23,056 nt of DNA from Nitrosomonas sp. (GTDB lineage Bacteria; Pseudomonadota; Gammaproteobacteria; Burkholderiales; Nitrosomonadaceae), in NCBI GenBank assembly GCA_021774205.1, contig JAJFJI010000266.1, positions 1 through 23,056 of the forward strand. The letters are read 5' to 3'. How positions within the stretch are numbered: position 1 is the first letter of the stretch; each line of letters opens with the position of its first letter. The notes under the pieces were generated by a model. The model searched no databases. It was not told the origin of the DNA and saw nothing but the letters and a program-made list of their open reading frames with translations. Both the position numbers and the translations under genes were made by a program. Below are positions 13,955 to 23,043 of the stretch, piece after piece.

Positions 13955-14042
13955 GCGAATTGCTCCTAAAATATTCGATTGGTTGTTGCAATGTTAGCCG
14001 TGGCCAAATTGACCAGAAATTTTTTCTTTATAGAGGACCTTT

Positions 14043-15407
14043 CTATAAGAACCTTGCCACAAAAGCATTCTTAACCTGACAAGGCAATGGGATTTTAACG
14101 CGATGACCGCTGCCTGGTGCGGCAAACACGGATTTTCCCTTTGAATTTTGTATCTGTGATAGCTCAATAATTTGATTGCCGGATGGTTGAATGATTTCAA
14201 GACGGTCGCCAACTTGGAAACGATTCTTAACTAAGACATCCGCCATACCAGTGGCTTCATCAAATCCAGTGATATCACCAACGTACTGACTGCGGTTTGA
14301 TTCTGAATGACCACGCAGATAGTTTTGTGTTTCATGGGTTTGATGACGCTGATAAAAACCACTGGTGTAGCCGCGATTCGCTAATCCTTCCAATTCGCTC
14401 AATAGTGACGGATCAAACGGTTTATTGGCAACAGCATCATCAATCGCCTGACGATAAACTTGCGCGGTACGTGCAACATAGTAATGTGATTTGGTGCGGC
14501 CTTCGACTTTGAGAGAGTCCACGCCAATTTTGACCAATTGTTCGATGTGTTCAACTGCGCGTAGATCTTTGGAGTTCATGATGTAAGTGCCATGCTCGTC
14601 TTCCATAATGGGCATGTGCTCGCCAGGGCGTTGTTTTTCTTCGATTAGATAGGCATGGTCTGCTGCTGGGTGGCGAGTCATCGTATCGCGCCCTTCAAAT
14701 GCCTGGTCATTAGACTGCATCACGGCCTGATTAAAGTCAAAATCAATTTTTTCTGTCGCTTGAATATCGCCACTGGCATTTTCTTCGGCAGATTTGACTG
14801 TGTAATCCCAGCGACAGGAATTGGTGCAAGTGCCTTGATTGGGGTCGCGGTGATTAAAATACCCGGACAATAAGCAACGCCCGGAATAAGCAATGCATAA
14901 TGCACCATGCACAAATACTTCCAGTTCCATATCAGGACATAAATCACGGATTTGAGCAATCTCGCCCAGGGATAATTCACGTGACAAAATAACGCGGGTT
15001 AGCCCCATCTTCTGCCAGAATTTGACCCCCATATAGTTCACGGTATTGGCTTGTACCGACAAATGTACTGGAATCTCCGGCCACTTCTCGCGTACCATCA
15101 TGATCAACCCTGGGTCAGCCATGATTAACGCGTCCGGTTTCATTTCAATCACTGGTTCCATATCAGCCAGGTAGGTTTTTACCTTGGCGTTATGTGGCAT
15201 GACATTACTGGCTATGAAAAATTTCTTGCCCAAGGCATGAGCTTCTGTAATACCTGTTTTAAGTTGTTCCAACGCAAATGCATTATTACGTGCACGTAAG
15301 GAATAGCGCGGTTGACCGGCATAAACCGCATCAGCGCCAAATGCATAGGCGATACGCATTTTTTCTAGCGATCCTGCCGGTAATAATAATTCAGGGGATT
15401 TCAACAT
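14043..15407 (-). CDS. trhP: TrhP (YegQ), U32-family tRNA hydroxylation protein
   Basis: TrhP-type proteins of the peptidase U32 family use prephenate-linked chemistry to hydroxylate U34 of certain tRNAs; proteolysis is not their main role. The 454-residue protein opens PELLLPAGSLEKMRIAYAFG and carries the exact U32 signature at 163-181 (E-V-F-V-H-G-A-L-C...G-R-C-L-L-S). C171, C178, C194 and C198 are candidate metal or Fe-S ligands. The C-terminal part (QVGDRLEIIQPSGN) is the usual beta-barrel tail. Length matches E. coli YegQ. It is divergent from dnaE, and no ribosome site is evident before its ATG. Confidence 0.93.
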   Translation of the reverse strand: MLKSPELLLPAGSLEKMRIAYAFGADAVYAGQPRYSLRARNNAFALEQLKTGITEAHALGKKFFIASNVMPHNAKVKTYLADMEPVIEMKPDALIMADPGLIMMVREKWPEIPVHLSVQANTVNYMGVKFWQKMGLTRVILSRELSLGEIAQIRDLCPDMELEVFVHGALCIAYSGRCLLSGYFNHRDPNQGTCTNSCRWDYTVKSAEENASGDIQATEKIDFDFNQAVMQSNDQAFEGRDTMTRHPAADHAYLIEEKQRPGEHMPIMEDEHGTYIMNSKDLRAVEHIEQLVKIGVDSLKVEGRTKSHYYVARTAQVYRQAIDDAVANKPFDPSLLSELEGLANRGYTSGFYQRHQTHETQNYLRGHSESNRSQYVGDITGFDEATGMADVLVKNRFQVGDRLEIIQPSGNQIIELSQIQNSKGKSVFAAPGSGHRVKIPLPCQVKNAFVARFL

Positions 15408-15440
15408 GATGTAAAATTAGCTTGTTTGGTTGTAACTCTT

Positions 15441-15478
15441 GAATAACTTAAAGCCTATAATTTGGTTGTAAGTTATTC
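15441..15478. promoter_or_regulatory. Perfect 10-bp inverted repeat around a TATAAT in the trhP-dnaE region
   Basis: GAATAACTTA (15441-15450) and TAAGTTATTC (15469-15478) are exact inverted repeats separated by 18 bp. The spacer contains TATAAT at 15456-15461. It could be an operator around a promoter for dnaE or trhP, or an RNA hairpin. No good -35 is seen for the plus strand. Confidence 0.4.
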
Positions 15479-15488
15479 TCTGATTTGT

Positions 15489-15503
15489 GGCCGCGTAGCG
15501 GCC
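15489..15503. other. GC-rich hairpin GGCCGC-GTA-GCGGCC
   Basis: A perfect 6-bp GC stem with a 3-nt loop lies in the divergent intergenic region. It has no following T-run, so it is not a standard terminator. It could be a cruciform or a leader hairpin for dnaE. Confidence 0.4.
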
Positions 15504-15546
15504 TGAGTTGCTATTTCAGCACCTTGCGGTAGCTGTTCAGATTGCT

Positions 15547-15631
15547 CCTAGAATTCATCAGTTCAAGGCACAAAATGTGAGTTTACACCTGTAAATGATT
15601 ATTTTGTAACGAAGAAATGTTGAATCTGGGG
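15547..15631. repeat. Family B miniature element, copy B2 (85 bp)
   Basis: This is the full-length match to copy B1 in inverted orientation. It starts CCTAGAATTCATCAGTTC, has the central TTTACACCTGTAAA (one change from the B1 palindrome) and a decayed far end (GAATCTGGGG). It occupies the dnaE upstream region, 60 bp before the start codon. Confidence 0.85.
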
Positions 15632-15691
15632 GTGAGCTGAGTAGTTGCACTTGGTTAATATTCCCACTCACACAACGCCAATTGTAACATC

Positions 15692-18600
15692 ATGCCTGCC
15701 AACCCATCTTTCATTCATTTACGCTTACACAGCGAGTTTTCTATTCTGGATAGCACCATTCGTATTAACGATGTGGTCAAGAAGGCCGCTGCTGATCAAA
15801 TGCCGGCATTGGCGTTAACGGATCTTTCCAATTTGTTTGGTTTGGTCAAGTTTTATCAGAGTGCTTGCAAGCAAGGGATAAAACCCATTATTGGTTGTGA
15901 TGTTTGGGTCGCCAATGAAGACGAGCCTGGTAAATCTTTCCGTATACTCTTGCTCTGCCAATCATACGATGGTTATTTGTTACTGTCGCGGCTGTTGTCA
16001 CGCGCCTACCGAGAAAACCAATATCAAGGCAGAGCCCAGATTAAACCATCCTGGCTTGATGCTGATGATTGGGGAACAAATGATTTAATCGCGTTGTCTG
16101 GTGCGCGCTTGGGTGATGTCGGTCAGTCTATTATGCATAATAATTTGCAGCAGGCTGAAAAACAATTACAACGCTGGGCGGAATTGTTTCCTGATCGTTT
16201 TTATCTGGAGATTCAGAGAGATGGGCATCCGAATGAGGCCATGTTGATTCAGCATACACTCGCGCTGGCTGCCCAAAATAATTTGCCTGTGGTTGCGACC
16301 CAAGCGATTCAGTTCCTTGAACCCGATGATTTCAGGGCGCATGAAGCACGTGTTTGTATTTCAGAAGGCTATATACTGGATGATCGTCGTCGCCCCAAAA
16401 AATTCACTCCGCAACAGTTTTTCAAGACACAAGCTGAGGTTTCAGAACTGTTTGCGGATATTCCCAGTGCGCTGGCCAATAGTATAGAAATTGCAAAACG
16501 CTGTTCGCTGACACTGGAACTCGGCAACAATCAACTGCCGTTATTCCCTACGCCGAATAATGAAAGCCTTGAAGACTACTTACGTGATCAAGTGGCCATC
16601 GGACTGGAAAAGCGTTTAATCATTCGCTTTCCTGACCCAGATGAACGAAGCAAGCAATTGCCAAACTATCAAGCACGTCTGGAATTCGAAGTGAAAACGA
16701 TTATTCAAATGGGTTTTGCCGGTTATTTTCTGATTGTTGCGGACTTTATCAACTGGGCCAAACAAAATAATGTACCTGTCGGACCAGGGCGGGGTTCCGG
16801 AGCCGGTTCTTTGGTGGCCTATTCCCTAGGTATCACCGATCTAGATCCACTACGCTATGATTTGCTTTTTGAGCGTTTTCTCAATCCGGAACGCGTGTCG
16901 ATGCCTGATTTTGATATTGATTTCTGTCAAGATCGGCGCGAATTGGTGATCGAATATGTCAAGCAACGTTATGGGACGGAAAGTGTTTCTCAAATTATTA
17001 CTTTTGGCACCATGGCAGCCAAAGCGGTTATTCGAGATATCGGACGTGTGTTGGACTTGCCTTATAACTTTGTCGATCAATTGGCTAAATTAATTCCGTT
17101 CGAGTTAGGTATGACGCTAACAAAAGCGCGACAAATGGAACCGCAACTCAATCAACGAGCCGAGGAAGAGGAAGATGTTGCTAATTTGTTAGAGCTTGCA
17201 GAAAGCCTTGAAGGATTGACCCGAAATGTTGGCATGCACGCCGGTGGGGTATTAATTGCCCCGGGCAAGATCACAGATTTCTGCCCGATTTATTGTACTG
17301 ATCCGGCTGACTCGGTTGTTAGTCAACTGGACAAAGATGATGTTGAAAAAGTTGGCCTGGTTAAATTTGACTTTTTGGGATTACGCACGCTAACGACTCT
17401 GGATCGTGCGGTTAGCTACATTTGCCAGCAATCTAATCAACAATCTGGATCAAATACTAGCCAATCAGTTGAAGCTTTTACGCTGGAAACATTACCATTG
17501 GATGATCCGGGTGCTTATGCGCTGCTGAGGCAAGGTAATGCGATAGGGATTTTTCAGTTTGAATCCAAAGGTATGAAAGACCTGTTGCAAAAAGCGAAAC
17601 CAGACTGTTTTGAAGACATTGTGGCATTGGTTGCACTCTATCGGCCAGGTCCGATGGACTTGATCCCAGACTTTATTGAGCGCAAGCATGGCAAACAAGT
17701 TGACTATTTGGATCCCCGCCTGGAACCGATTTTAAGTCCTACTTACGGCATTATGATTTATCAGGAACAAGTCATGCAAATTGCACAAGTCATCGGAGGC
17801 TATAGCCTAGGCAGTGCTGATTTATTACGGCGCGCCATGGGTAAAAAGAAAGTTGAAGAAATGGCGCAACAAAGAGACATTTTTGTCTCCGGTGCGGTAA
17901 AAAACGGCTTAGATAAAGGCAAAGCAACTGAATTATTCGGTTTAATGGAAAAATTTGCGGGTTATGGTTTCAATAAATCACATGCAGCAGCTTATGCACT
18001 GATTGCATTCCAGACCGCTTATCTAAAAGCGCATCACACCGCTGAATTTATGGCGGCTTGTTTATCCGCTGATATGGATGACACGGATAAGGTACATATT
18101 TTCATTGAAGACAGCATAGCCAATGGGTTAACCATTTTGCCACCGGACATTAATTTATCCAGCTATCGATTCGTACCAACGGATCAAAAAACGATTCGCT
18201 ATGGTTTGGGGGCGGTGAAGGGAACCGGTGAATCGGCGATTTCTGCCATCATAACGGAAAGAGAACAAGCCGGGCCATTTGCCGATTTATTTGACTTTTG
18301 TACCCGGGTCGATAGACGCATCGCCAATCGCCGGGTGATGGAGTCGTTAATTCGGGTTGGTAGCTTTGATGCGATAAATCCGAACCGCGCCAGTTTACTC
18401 GCATCAGTTGGTATTGCCATCGAGTCCGCCGAACAAGCTAGCCGATCTGCCAATCAGGCAAATTTGTTCGAGGATAATGATGATCACCAACTAAAGCCGG
18501 AGTTAATCCATACTGATCCCTGGAACGATAAAGAAAAGCTACTCAATGAAAAACAATCGCTAGGCTTTTATTTCAGCGGCCATCCATTTGAAACTGACGC

Positions 18601-19201
18601 CGGTGAATTACGGCAATTTGTTCGTACCAGGCTTGACCGCTTATTACCGCAACGTGAAACACAACTATTAGCGGGAATCATCCATTCCGTGCGTGTGCAG
18701 ATGACCCGGCGTGGGCGCATGGGAGTCATCAGTTTGGATGATGGAAATGCGCGTATTGAATTAGTGGTATTTAATGAATTATTTGTTGCTAATAGAGATT
18801 GGCTAAAAGAAGATCAATTGCTAATCGTTGAAGCTAAAATCGGAAATCGTGGCAACAATGGAGAACTGAGAATAACGGCAGAGAAATTATACGATTTAGC
18901 CGGTATCCGCTCACGATTTGCCAAAGAAATTAGACTGTATTGCGATCAAATGACGTTAGCTGAAGTGTCTCAACTGAGAGCGCTGCTAACACCTTTCTTA
19001 GCTCAGCGACAAATGCAGAAAAATAGCTTAAACAATAACCATCAAGCTCAACCCGGTTGCCCGGTATCCGTGGTTTATCACAACCAATATGCCAGTTGCG
19101 AACTGGCACTAAGCATGGACTGGAAAATTAACCTTCAAGATGAATTACTACGATCACTATCGACGCATTTTAAAGCCGAAAATGTGAAAATTATTTATTA
19201 A
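15692..19201 (+). CDS. dnaE: DNA polymerase III alpha subunit
   Basis: This is the replicative polymerase of the chromosome. The 1169-residue protein is full length. The N-terminal PHP domain starts FIHLRLHSEFSILDS. The palm carries the catalytic aspartates D408 and D410 in MPDFDIDF and D560 in KFDFLGLRTLT. GPGRGSGAGSL (about 366-376) is the PolC-type nucleotide-binding block. QANLF at 922-926 is an internal beta-clamp binding motif like that of E. coli. The C-terminal OB-fold begins near LLAGIIHSVRVQMTRRGRMG. The N-terminal wording is betaproteobacterial in style. The ribosome site is weak. The TAA stop is shared with the TTAA flanking the A3 repeat. Confidence 0.98.
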   Translation: MPANPSFIHLRLHSEFSILDSTIRINDVVKKAAADQMPALALTDLSNLFGLVKFYQSACKQGIKPIIGCDVWVANEDEPGKSFRILLLCQSYDGYLLLSRLLSRAYRENQYQGRAQIKPSWLDADDWGTNDLIALSGARLGDVGQSIMHNNLQQAEKQLQRWAELFPDRFYLEIQRDGHPNEAMLIQHTLALAAQNNLPVVATQAIQFLEPDDFRAHEARVCISEGYILDDRRRPKKFTPQQFFKTQAEVSELFADIPSALANSIEIAKRCSLTLELGNNQLPLFPTPNNESLEDYLRDQVAIGLEKRLIIRFPDPDERSKQLPNYQARLEFEVKTIIQMGFAGYFLIVADFINWAKQNNVPVGPGRGSGAGSLVAYSLGITDLDPLRYDLLFERFLNPERVSMPDFDIDFCQDRRELVIEYVKQRYGTESVSQIITFGTMAAKAVIRDIGRVLDLPYNFVDQLAKLIPFELGMTLTKARQMEPQLNQRAEEEEDVANLLELAESLEGLTRNVGMHAGGVLIAPGKITDFCPIYCTDPADSVVSQLDKDDVEKVGLVKFDFLGLRTLTTLDRAVSYICQQSNQQSGSNTSQSVEAFTLETLPLDDPGAYALLRQGNAIGIFQFESKGMKDLLQKAKPDCFEDIVALVALYRPGPMDLIPDFIERKHGKQVDYLDPRLEPILSPTYGIMIYQEQVMQIAQVIGGYSLGSADLLRRAMGKKKVEEMAQQRDIFVSGAVKNGLDKGKATELFGLMEKFAGYGFNKSHAAAYALIAFQTAYLKAHHTAEFMAACLSADMDDTDKVHIFIEDSIANGLTILPPDINLSSYRFVPTDQKTIRYGLGAVKGTGESAISAIITEREQAGPFADLFDFCTRVDRRIANRRVMESLIRVGSFDAINPNRASLLASVGIAIESAEQASRSANQANLFEDNDDHQLKPELIHTDPWNDKEKLLNEKQSLGFYFSGHPFETDAGELRQFVRTRLDRLLPQRETQLLAGIIHSVRVQMTRRGRMGVISLDDGNARIELVVFNELFVANRDWLKEDQLLIVEAKIGNRGNNGELRITAEKLYDLAGIRSRFAKEIRLYCDQMTLAEVSQLRALLTPFLAQRQMQKNSLNNNHQAQPGCPVSVVYHNQYASCELALSMDWKINLQDELLRSLSTHFKAENVKIIY

Positions 19202-19433
19202 CCTAAAATCCTCAGTTGATCGCTTCAGCATTAGCTAGTCTTATGAAATAAAACAAATATTTTGTCAAATGTTACGCACCTTAAAGGTGAATCACGCTAT
19301 GATGCTTATAGCACACTGTTCTTTATCTTTTACTGCGTTGCAATTCGTTGTGAACTAGTTATTACTCCTCACTGCGCCTTGCAAAAAATAAACAACAATG
19401 CACTCTAAGCATCATCCAACTGAGGATTTTAGG
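19202..19433. repeat. Family A miniature element, copy A3 (232 bp)
   Basis: CCTAAAATCCTCAGTTG at the left (19202-19218) and CAACTGAGGATTTTAGG at the right (19416-19432) are perfect 17-bp inverted repeats. TTAA flanks both ends (19198-19201 and 19434-19437), and the left TTAA contains the dnaE stop codon. It fills nearly all the space between convergent dnaE and glrR and is the longest copy. It has no coding capacity. Confidence 0.9.
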
Positions 19434-19467
19434 ATTAAGAAAAGCCGTTCAGTATCAGATGATTTTC

Positions 19468-20817
19468 TCAAGCGGTTTCTCTGTATATAGAAGAATCAAG
19501 CTGGTGTCTTTGCAATAACTTATAAAATTCAGTTCGGTTACGTTTTGCTATTTGCGCCGCTTGTGTCACGTTACCTGATGTGATTTTTAGGATTCGTACC
19601 AGATAGTCTCTCTCAAATTGCTTCTTGGCTTCTACAAATGATGTGAATTGCGTTGTCTCCATATCGATAGCGTCATAAATTAGCTTAGATGGAATCAAAG
19701 AGGTGGTGCTTAAAATAACGCATTGTTCTACTACATTGATCAGTTGTCTAACATTGCCAGGCCATGATGCACTGATTAATGTTTGCATTGCATCAGGGGA
19801 GAATCCGTTTATATCCCTTTGGTTTTTCTTGGAAAACAATTCCAGGAAATGATTGGCTAATAATGGAATATCTTCTCTTCTTTGCGATAGACTGGGTATC
19901 TTTAATGCAATAACGTATAAACGATAGTATAAATCTTCACGGAAATTGCCTTTTACTATCTCGTCTTCCAAATGACGATGAGTGGCAGAAATAATACGGA
20001 CATCAGTGGCGACTGTATGGGTACACCCAACTGGCCGAATCTGTTTTTCTTGGAGTGCACGTAATAGTTTTACTTGTATCTGTAGGGGCATATCACCAAT
20101 TTCATCCAGAAATAAGGTGCCGCCTTCTGCTGCTTGAAATAGTCCTTGATGATTCCGGGTGGCGCCAGTAAATGAGCCTTTTACGTGGCCAAAAAGTTCT
20201 GATTCTAGTAGTGATTCCGAAATTGCAGCACAATTTATTGCAACATACGGGTTATTGCAGCGGCTTGAAGCGTCATGTATTGCACGTGCAAACAATTCTT
20301 TGCCAACACCACTCTCACCATAAAGCAAAACACTGGCATTGCCCCTGGCGACCAATTCGACTTTATTAAGGGTGTCTTCCATTATGCTGCTTTGGGTCAA
20401 TATTTTTTTGCGCCATAAGGCATGCGGTGTTTCTGTTTTTGTTTGCGGAATTTGTTGGAGTGCTTTATTGATTTGCGTTAGTAAGTTTTTGCTATCAAAT
20501 GGTTTGGTTAGATAGCCAAAAACGCCTCGCTGAACTGCAGCAACAGCATCAGGAATGGTGCCATAAGCGGTTAGAATAATTACGGGGAGTGTGGGATTCT
20601 TCTGGCGAATTTGTTCAAAAAGTGCCATGCCGTCCATGCCACTCATTTGCATATCACTAATGACAAGTTGCGGTCTGGTTTTATCCAAGTAATTAAGCGC
20701 ATGTTCCGCACTGTCGGTTGTGTCGACTTCATAGCCCGCAGCGTTCAAACGAATTGAAAGAAGTTCTAGTAGGCTAGGGTCATCATCGACAAGTAAAACT
20801 TTTGATTTAGTGTCCAT
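19468..20817 (-). CDS. glrR: GlrR-type sigma54-dependent response regulator
   Basis: This NtrC-family activator switches on sigma54 promoters when phosphorylated by the partner kinase. The receiver domain spans 1-115 with phospho-acceptor D55, T83 and K105. The AAA+ domain has Walker A GESGVGKE (167-174), the sigma54 loop GSFTGA (214-219, where most members have GAFTGA) and Walker B GGTLFLDEIGD (232-242). A Fis-type HTH lies near 413-440 (GNVTQAAQIAKRNRTEFYKL). Length and order match GlrR/QseF. Its start overlaps the lipoprotein gene by 11 nt, with AGGA upstream. In enterobacteria GlrR controls the sRNA GlmY; the target here is unknown. Confidence 0.93.
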   Translation of the reverse strand: MDTKSKVLLVDDDPSLLELLSIRLNAAGYEVDTTDSAEHALNYLDKTRPQLVISDMQMSGMDGMALFEQIRQKNPTLPVIILTAYGTIPDAVAAVQRGVFGYLTKPFDSKNLLTQINKALQQIPQTKTETPHALWRKKILTQSSIMEDTLNKVELVARGNASVLLYGESGVGKELFARAIHDASSRCNNPYVAINCAAISESLLESELFGHVKGSFTGATRNHQGLFQAAEGGTLFLDEIGDMPLQIQVKLLRALQEKQIRPVGCTHTVATDVRIISATHRHLEDEIVKGNFREDLYYRLYVIALKIPSLSQRREDIPLLANHFLELFSKKNQRDINGFSPDAMQTLISASWPGNVRQLINVVEQCVILSTTSLIPSKLIYDAIDMETTQFTSFVEAKKQFERDYLVRILKITSGNVTQAAQIAKRNRTEFYKLLQRHQLDSSIYRETA

Positions 20818-21334
20818 TGATATTGTCCTGAATATTTCTTCTAATTAGCTTCTTTTCCATATCTTTAATATCATTAATTTTTTTTTGTAATGTATCAGTT
20901 TGTTGCTTTTCGTGCCGTAACTGCCGCGATAGATTGTTTACAATATCATGGATGCGTTTTTCTTCTGCTAAACGTTTAATCAGAATACTTCTGAAAGCAA
21001 TAATACTGGTTGGTTGTTGCTCAATATTGGGCCATTCATTCAGTAAAGAGAGTGCAGCATTACGATCATAGAATTCCTGCTCAGGTAATACCAATAGTAA
21101 TATATATCTGATGCGGTCATCACTCTTTTCTTCTTTAAGAAATTTTTCCTTCACTGAGTTAAATACGGTTTTAAGCTCATCAGCTTGTAAATTCTCAATG
21201 GATGCGTAGTCAAGCATCAGGGTACTCAGCTGGTCTTGAAATACTGCTTTATTTTGTGAGTTTGTAGGCATGTTAGAACAGCCAACAAAAAAAGTGGTTA
21301 ACAGTAAGAGAAAACTTAATCTAGTATTAATCAT
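20807..21334 (-). CDS. qseG: QseG-like lipoprotein between sensor and regulator
   Basis: This 175-residue lipoprotein has a signal peptide ending in the lipobox FVGC with C19 as the acylated residue (LLTTFFVGCSNMP). The mature part is helical, with a coiled-coil-like C-terminus (RQLRHEKQQTDTLQKKIND, about 137-155). Its position between glrK and glrR matches qseG, an outer-membrane lipoprotein that interacts with the sensor in enterobacteria. Sequence likeness to enterobacterial QseG is weak, so the name rests mainly on context. Its ATG overlaps the glrK stop (ATGA), and its end overlaps glrR, a tightly coupled trio. Confidence 0.75.
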   Translation of the reverse strand: MINTRLSFLLLLTTFFVGCSNMPTNSQNKAVFQDQLSTLMLDYASIENLQADELKTVFNSVKEKFLKEEKSDDRIRYILLLVLPEQEFYDRNAALSLLNEWPNIEQQPTSIIAFRSILIKRLAEEKRIHDIVNNLSRQLRHEKQQTDTLQKKINDIKDMEKKLIRRNIQDNINGH

Positions 21335-22842
21335 GTTGTTTCTTTTGGGTCGCTAATCGGTAGCATAAGGCGGAAATGTGCACCGTTTTCTGTACCATTA
21401 ATAAGTGTAATCTTTCCACCATGAGCTAACGCAAATTCTTGTGCAATTGATAGTCCTAACCCAGTTCCTTTTACATGGGAATCAGGTGTAGATTGACCCT
21501 GAAAAAATGGTTCAAATATTTTATCTTTGTCACTATTATGTATGCCAATACCAGCGTCTTTAATGTCTAATTGAATGATTTCATTTTTCTTTATGGTATG
21601 TATCTCTATACAGCCTTCTTGTGGAGAAAACTTTATTGCATTGGAGATGAGGTTGTCTAGAATAGTTTCGATTTTATCTTCATCACATTCAAAAAGAAAG
21701 TCAGGAAAATTTCGATTTATTTTTAACGACTTACTCATAATCGATAAATTTTGATTTTGTAGTACTTTGTCTAAAATTTTTGTTAGGTTTGTCCAGTGTT
21801 TCACAAGGGCTGTTTTTTCTGCCTGAATAGCACTGTAGCTAAGTAGGTCTTCGATTCTTTTTTGTAGTTGTAGACTACTGCTTTGTAAAATATCAGCAAT
21901 TAATTGCTGTTTTTTTGTTAAATGACCAGTCACCCCGCCAGCCAGTAAATCAGCGCCTTCTCGAATAGCGGTTAAGGGCGTTTTTAATTCATGGGAAACA
22001 TGCCGAAAGAATTGAATTTTTTGGTCTTCTAGTTTTAACAATCGACGTCGCATCCAATCAAGACGCTCTCCTAGATACTTTAGACTCTGCGGTCCTTTGA
22101 TGTTGATTGTTTTCGATAACTCACCTTGACCTAAATTGTATATGGCTTCGTCAATTTGCTTAATTGGACGTGTTATTAAAATCGAGAAGAAGATGGCTAG
22201 AAAAATCACAAAAGGAATCAGTGCTAAGAGGTATCTTTCAACTCTTTTGCGAGCGTCACTCGCCATTTGTAGCATGTTATTAACTTTGGTATCGATTAAT
22301 TCATTACTCATATCCGAAAAAATTCGAATTGACCCAAAAAGGTTCGATAATTCATCAATTTGAATAAGAAGACTTTCAGAAATAATCTGAGTTTTGAGTA
22401 CTTCTCTGAAAATTAGGGTTTCTGCTAAACGTATTTCTTTTAGCGCAAGCTGTTGTTCGGTTTGTAACGGTAATTTAATCAATTCATCTGCAGTTAATTC
22501 AAAATTTGCGTGGGAATGGAAGTATCTCTCAAGTAACGATAAGTCACTGAGTATAAGTGCTTGTCTGAGGCTTCTTTCCATGGACAAAACTTCATCAGCC
22601 AATACTCTGTTACCGTGAGTGACTTGGGTTGCCTGGTGAACTGTCTCACGGCTTTGTTCGGCAAGGCGGTCAATAGTAATCGCGCTATCGATTAGTGCAA
22701 AAATTAGCGGGGTGCCTACCAGTAAAAACCCAAGTAGAATAAATTTTAGAAAAGATTTAGGATAGCGTTGAGTTTTGTTGGGCTTTACGTGGCTTCGACT
22801 TTGATCTATAGAAGAATTTCCTGTGTCGGTGTGATTACCCAT
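21331..22842 (-). CDS. glrK: GlrK-type membrane sensor histidine kinase
   Basis: This sensor kinase phosphorylates the downstream regulator. Residues 33-55 (FLKFILLGFLLVGTPLIF) and about 204-224 are the two membrane helices bounding a helical periplasmic sensor domain. A HAMP domain follows (about 225-275). The phosphoacceptor H284 lies in FRHVSHELKTPL. The ATPase domain has N397 and N401 in DNLISNAIKFS, the G1 box DAGIGI (429-434), the F box FEPFF (443-447) and the G2 box GTGLGL (459-464). The 503 residues match GlrK/QseE with a slightly extended N-terminus. AAGGATG upstream supports the ATG. It is the first gene of the operon. Confidence 0.93.
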   Translation of the reverse strand: MGNHTDTGNSSIDQSRSHVKPNKTQRYPKSFLKFILLGFLLVGTPLIFALIDSAITIDRLAEQSRETVHQATQVTHGNRVLADEVLSMERSLRQALILSDLSLLERYFHSHANFELTADELIKLPLQTEQQLALKEIRLAETLIFREVLKTQIISESLLIQIDELSNLFGSIRIFSDMSNELIDTKVNNMLQMASDARKRVERYLLALIPFVIFLAIFFSILITRPIKQIDEAIYNLGQGELSKTINIKGPQSLKYLGERLDWMRRRLLKLEDQKIQFFRHVSHELKTPLTAIREGADLLAGGVTGHLTKKQQLIADILQSSSLQLQKRIEDLLSYSAIQAEKTALVKHWTNLTKILDKVLQNQNLSIMSKSLKINRNFPDFLFECDEDKIETILDNLISNAIKFSPQEGCIEIHTIKKNEIIQLDIKDAGIGIHNSDKDKIFEPFFQGQSTPDSHVKGTGLGLSIAQEFALAHGGKITLINGTENGAHFRLMLPISDPKETT

Positions 22843-22875
22843 AGACGCATCCTTTTAATTTAATGGTGTTTTGGA

Positions 22876-22887
22876 ATGTTTAAACAT
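22876..22887. promoter_or_regulatory. Perfect 12-bp palindrome upstream of glrK
   Basis: ATGTTTAAACAT lies 34 bp before the glrK start, between the gene and repeat A4. It may be an operator or part of a promoter. No sigma54 or clear sigma70 consensus could be placed here. Confidence 0.35.
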
Positions 22888-22919
22888 ACTTGATGAATGG
22901 TTCCTAATCATTGAATTAA

Positions 22920-23043
22920 CCTAAAATCCTCAGTTGGATGGTGCTTAAAGTGGCTCATCAGTAGGGGAGTAACATTCTGCAAAATGTTAGATCAAATTCA
23001 TAAGGTTAGCTATTACTAAAGCAATCAACTGAGGAATTTAAGT
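22920..23043. repeat. Family A miniature element, copy A4 (124 bp)
   Basis: The ends are CCTAAAATCCTCAGTTGGAT and CAACTGAGGAATTTAAGT, flanked on both sides by TTAA (22916-22919 and 23044-23047). The right third matches A1 and A3 (TTCATAAGGTTAGC and GCAATCAACTGAGG). It lies 77 bp upstream of glrK, so it could influence that promoter. Confidence 0.88.

Noticed and set aside
14020..14050. TTATAGA/TCTATAA hairpin after trhP as a terminator
   Set aside because: On the trhP strand it is followed by A residues, not a U-tract, and the stem is AT-rich.
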